Assembly: GCA_944387575.1 (NCBI GenBank)
Contig: CALXFK010000070.1
Coordinates: forward strand, 1-32,619
Direction of reading: 5' to 3'
Length of the DNA stretch: 32,619 nucleotides
From: an uncultured Clostridia bacterium
Lineage (GTDB): Bacteria; Bacillota; Clostridia; Oscillospirales; JAAYOS01
Of this stretch, positions 29,692 through 32,619 are shown piece after piece; position 1 is the stretch's first letter, and every line of letters begins with the position of its first letter. The notes below the pieces were generated by a model. The model ran no database searches and was not told where the DNA came from. It was given only the letters and a program-made list of their open reading frames with translations. The position numbers and the translations under genes were made by a program.

Positions 29692-32133
29692 TTATTCCAT
29701 ATTCGCAAAAATATTGCACCCTTTGAAACGTTTCTCCTCGCGTCCGCGCTTTATGCACGAGGATATTGCAAGGCGTTCCGCCCTGGTCCCTCCGCAGCTC
29801 AGCGTCAGCCGCATTCGGTAATTGCGGTTCACCCGGTACACCGGAGCCTGCGCCGGTCCGAGCACCTGTATATCCAGCCCTTCCCGCTGAACGCACTCAC
29901 AAATCAGGTCGCGTTCAAACATCGCGGCACGATAGGCGCGCATCTCATCGGCGTCCGAACAGGTAAGCGTGACAATCTCGCGGAACGGCGGCAGACCGAG
30001 CGCACGGCGCAGGCGTATCTCATCGCGGTAAAATTCCTCGTAGTCCTGTCTTGCGGCGGCGGCAAGCACCGGGTCCTGCGGTACAAAGCTCTGTACCACC
30101 GCCCGCCCGGCGCGTTCCCCGCGCCCCGCGCGACCCACCGCCTGCGTCAAAAGTGAAAATGTCTGCTCGTGGGCGCGGAAGTCCTCCGCGTACAACGCCT
30201 GGTCGGCGGATATTATACCCACGAGCGTCACCCGTCCAAAGTCCAGACCCTTTGCAACCATCTGCGTACCGAGCAGTATGTCCGCCTCCCCCGCGCCAAA
30301 CCGCCCGAGTATCTCCTCGTGCGAATGGCGGCGAGTAGTCGTATCCGAATCCATACGGAGCACCCGCGCCGACGGAAAGAGTTCGTGCAGTTCCTCCTCA
30401 CAGCGCTGAGTGCCCGCGCCCACCAGCCGGTACTCACCCCCACACTCGGGGCAACACTCCTCCAGCGGCAGGCTCACCCCGCAGTAGTGGCACATAAGAC
30501 GCCCATTTGCCGAGTGGTAGCGCAGCGGCATCGAACAGTTCGGGCAACCCGGCGTGTGCCCGCACTCAACGCACACACACATCCGCGCCGCGCCGCGGCG
30601 GTTCAGCAGCAGTATCGCCTGCTCCCCCGCCTCGAGAGTCTCCTCTATTCTGTGCGCGAGAAGCGACCCTATCGACCTCGCGTTCCCGTGCCTGAGTTCG
30701 GCACACATGTCCGCCATCTCAACCGACGGAAGCGTGCGCTCCGCAAATCGAGTTTTCAGCCGTATCAGCTCGTAGCGCCCCTCCTGAGCCGCGTAGAAGC
30801 TCTCGACCGACGGAGTCGCACTGCCCACAAGCAGCAGCCCGTCCCCCTTTGCGCAGCGCCACCGCGCGACGTCCCGCGCGTGATAGTTCGGGGAACAGTC
30901 CGAACGGTAGCTCTGTTCCTGCTCCTCGTCTATTATTATCCCTCCGAGCGACCTCACCGGCGCAAAAACCGCCGAGCGAGTTCCGAGCACGACGTCCGCC
31001 TCTCCGGCACGGATGCGCCGCCACTCGTCGGTGCGCTCGCCATCCGACAGGCGCGAATGGAGCACCGCTACCCGCTGCCCGAACCTGCCACGGAATACCC
31101 TCGCAAGCTGCGGCGTCAGCGCAATCTCGGGAACTAGCACTATCACCCCCCGACCACGCTCGAGCAGCATCTCGGTAGCCGCGATATAGACGCGGGTCTT
31201 TCCCGACCCGGTCACCCCAAACAGCAGCGCCGCCCTCGCAGCACCGCAGTCTATCAGTTCGCGGAGCCTGTCCACCGCAGCATTCTGCTCCGCATTCAGT
31301 TCGCCCTCCGGCTCGACCGGTTGCTCCGACCACTCCGGGCGGCGGTACACCATCCGGCTCTCACGGCAAACGAGCCCGCTCTTCACAAGCCCCTCTATTC
31401 GAGCCGGTTTCTCGCCGGTATAGTATAAGATCTCCTCCGCAGACGCCTCGCCGTGCTCGATAAGGCAGTTCAAAATGTTACAGCGCGCATTGTAGCGCGC
31501 CGCATTCTTCTCAATATAGCTGCGCGCGGTACTCACATCGACCGCAAGCGAGTATACCTTCACTTCACGGTCTCCTACCGCACGCTTCGCCGACAGGTCA
31601 CGCCGGAGCAGTCCGCGCTCCTCAAGCGAGCGCAGATGCGCCGCCGCATGCGGGATATCTGCCGCCTGCGCGATTGCAAACCCGTTCTCCGCCGTCCCCA
31701 TCCGCAGCAGCTCGCGCTCCGCATCGTTCTGCGCGGCGTCCTCCGCAGCCTGCTCACTCACTCCGTCGGCAAGAAAGTACCGGTCACTCAGCAGATAGTT
31801 CATGCCGCCGGGCAGCATCGCTCCCACTACGTCATAAAACGTGCAGAAACAGCGCTCGCGCAGCCAGAGCGCAAGACGTATCATCTCCCCAGACAGCACC
31901 GGCTGGTCGTCCAGCACCATTATTATCCGCTTCAGTGCCCTGCCTCCGGCGGACGCATCTGTGTCCCCGCAGGTTTCGAGCACCATCGCCTCGGTGCGCC
32001 GGTTGGTCAGACCGAACGGCACTGCCACCCGCATCCCGGGCAGCAGCGACCCCTCCTCTGCGGCGGGAACCGCATAGTCGTACGTGTGGTCGATTGAATA
32101 CGCCACACCGCGCACCGCGACCCTTGCGATCAT
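29692..32133 (-). CDS. priA: Primosomal protein N' (replication restart helicase PriA)
   Basis: An 813-residue 3'-5' helicase that reloads the replisome at collapsed forks. An N-terminal DNA-binding domain (about 1-100) and winged-helix region precede Walker A GVTGSGKT (306-313), DEEQ box (402-405) and the helicase motif GSATPS. The zinc-binding cysteines lie in pairs C521/C524, C530/C533, C548/C551 and C561/C564, followed by GTQMVAKGLDF and QAVGRAGRG. Length is usual. The ATG lies 5 nt after the rpoZ stop, but I see only a poor Shine-Dalgarno (GAGCAG), so translation probably depends on rpoZ coupling. Confidence 0.95.
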   Translation of the reverse strand: MIARVAVRGVAYSIDHTYDYAVPAAEEGSLLPGMRVAVPFGLTNRRTEAMVLETCGDTDASAGGRALKRIIMVLDDQPVLSGEMIRLALWLRERCFCTFYDVVGAMLPGGMNYLLSDRYFLADGVSEQAAEDAAQNDAERELLRMGTAENGFAIAQAADIPHAAAHLRSLEERGLLRRDLSAKRAVGDREVKVYSLAVDVSTARSYIEKNAARYNARCNILNCLIEHGEASAEEILYYTGEKPARIEGLVKSGLVCRESRMVYRRPEWSEQPVEPEGELNAEQNAAVDRLRELIDCGAARAALLFGVTGSGKTRVYIAATEMLLERGRGVIVLVPEIALTPQLARVFRGRFGQRVAVLHSRLSDGERTDEWRRIRAGEADVVLGTRSAVFAPVRSLGGIIIDEEQEQSYRSDCSPNYHARDVARWRCAKGDGLLLVGSATPSVESFYAAQEGRYELIRLKTRFAERTLPSVEMADMCAELRHGNARSIGSLLAHRIEETLEAGEQAILLLNRRGAARMCVCVECGHTPGCPNCSMPLRYHSANGRLMCHYCGVSLPLEECCPECGGEYRLVGAGTQRCEEELHELFPSARVLRMDSDTTTRRHSHEEILGRFGAGEADILLGTQMVAKGLDFGRVTLVGIISADQALYAEDFRAHEQTFSLLTQAVGRAGRGERAGRAVVQSFVPQDPVLAAAARQDYEEFYRDEIRLRRALGLPPFREIVTLTCSDADEMRAYRAAMFERDLICECVQREGLDIQVLGPAQAPVYRVNRNYRMRLTLSCGGTRAERLAISSCIKRGREEKRFKGCNIFANME

Positions 32134-32138
32134 CGCGC

Positions 32139-32357
32139 TTACTGCTCAGAGGCGCTCTCAACGCCCTCCTTGAGCATGCCGTGCAGCTTGCCCTCGGCTA
32201 TCTCGTTTGTCGCAAGGCGCACCGGCTTCTCGTCCAGGTGTATACCATGCTCCTCCGCGTCCTCCGCTATCTGGCGGGCGCGGGTCGCGGTGACGTTGAC
32301 AAGCAGGTACCTGTTATCTATCTTGGTCAAAAGGTCGTGAATTGCGGGGTAAAGCAT
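32139..32357 (-). CDS. rpoZ: DNA-directed RNA polymerase omega subunit
   Basis: A 72-residue omega subunit, recognised by MLYPAIHDLLTKIDNRYLLV, then VTATRARQIAE and the DEKPVRLATNEIAEGKL segment, which align with the Firmicutes omega family. It assists RNA polymerase assembly. The reading frame is open further upstream to 32528, but that extension is gmk sequence out of frame. ATG 32357 matches the family start, with AAAGGATG about 8 nt upstream. It lies 35 nt after gmk. The coaBC gene that follows rpoZ in B. subtilis is missing here. Confidence 0.93.
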   Translation of the reverse strand: MLYPAIHDLLTKIDNRYLLVNVTATRARQIAEDAEEHGIHLDEKPVRLATNEIAEGKLHGMLKEGVESASEQ

Positions 32358-32392
32358 AAAAGCAACATCCTTTCCAAAATTCGAATCGGCGC

Positions 32393-32619
32393 TCAGCGCC
32401 CGATAAGCGCGTCCACCGCATCCGTGCGCCGCACTGCGCGAAGACGCTCCGCTCTGATTATACCCGAAATATCGTCCGCGGCACTCGCCACGTCCGCATT
32501 TGTGACTATGTAGTCGTAACTCCCGCACGCGAGCGGCAGCTCCTCGCGAGCTTTTGCCAGTCTCTCGGCAATCTTCTGCTCGCTCTCGGTCCCCCGACCG
32601 CGCAGGCGACCCGCAAGCT
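32393..32619 (-). CDS. gmk: Guanylate kinase, C-terminal part (gene runs off the right edge)
   Basis: Only the last 75 codons (complete codons from 32617) and TGA at 32395-32393 are present. The readable part has LAGRLRGRGTESEQKIAERL, then AKAREELP and YDYIVTNADVASAADDISGIIRAERLRAVR, which is the lid and C-terminal region of guanylate kinase (GMP + ATP to GDP + ADP): the RGTES motif, the YDYxVxN motif and the final IIxAExxR helix. The N-terminal P-loop is outside the window. Confidence 0.95.
   Translation of the reverse strand, partial: LAGRLRGRGTESEQKIAERLAKAREELPLACGSYDYIVTNADVASAADDISGIIRAERLRAVRRTDAVDALIGR

Noticed and set aside
32139..32528. 129-codon version of rpoZ
   Set aside because: The first 57 codons overlap the gmk 3' end in another frame and show no omega homology; the family start is the ATG at 32357.
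1..32619. CRISPR, prophage, IS element or tRNA genes
   Set aside because: I saw no regularly spaced identical repeats, transposase motifs, integrase or tRNA-like cloverleaf; gene content is core metabolism and housekeeping throughout.

Overview
The window looks like chromosomal DNA from a GC-rich (about 60% by eye) Gram-positive bacterium of the Clostridia. Reasons: nearly every start has a strong GGAGG-type ribosome binding site; promoters and terminators are textbook sigma-A and Rho-independent types; and the right third carries the conserved Firmicutes block gmk-rpoZ-priA-def-fmt-(Zn peptidase)-rsmB-rlmN-prpC-prkC-rsgA with a PASTA-domain kinase. Genus cannot be read from the sequence. I see no prophage, insertion sequence, CRISPR array, tRNA or rRNA.

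Layout. 1-181: tail of an oxidoreductase-like gene and its terminator. 203-1315: monocistronic cysK with its own promoter and terminator. 1376-2161: promoter, membrane-anchored protein built from a duplicated module, terminator. 2164-9689 (minus): one operon, aroF-aroB-aroA-aroC-pheA-aroE/K fusion-aroQ, encoding every shikimate-pathway reaction from DAHP to chorismate and on to phenylpyruvate in seven tightly packed or overlapping genes. 9706-14658: divergent tetR and a giant MMPL/RND transporter, with a perfect 13-bp inverted repeat over the transporter promoter. 14672-15203: PaaI-like thioesterase and a shared bidirectional terminator. 15222-16534 (minus): a WecC-like nucleotide-sugar dehydrogenase. 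16548-21180: sbcD-sbcC. 21185-32619 (minus): the housekeeping block, running off the right edge in gmk.

The main discovery is in the 5' leader of the aro operon. Between a consensus promoter (9661-9689) and aroF lies an unannotated 30-codon ORF (9625-9533, minus) with 10 Phe codons, 8 of them at residues 11-20. It is followed by a strong terminator hairpin with a U-tract. The RNA contains the three mutually exclusive pairings of a ribosome-mediated attenuator: 1:2 (Phe codons with the stop-codon region), 2:3 (antiterminator) and 3:4 (terminator). This predicts that charged tRNA-Phe supply controls the whole chorismate pathway, not just pheA. Phenylalanine leader-peptide attenuation is classically enterobacterial (pheL-pheA); Gram-positive aromatic operons are better known for T-box, TRAP or repressor control. 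In addition, the PheA regulatory domain has ESCP where the family has the Phe-binding ESRP motif, so control may lean on the leader.

Other points of note are a transporter loop of about 740 residues made of nine degenerate repeats of about 80 residues, the aroE-aroK fusion, direct repeats one helical turn apart at the aro promoter, and back-to-back wecC and sbcDC promoters sharing an inverted repeat.
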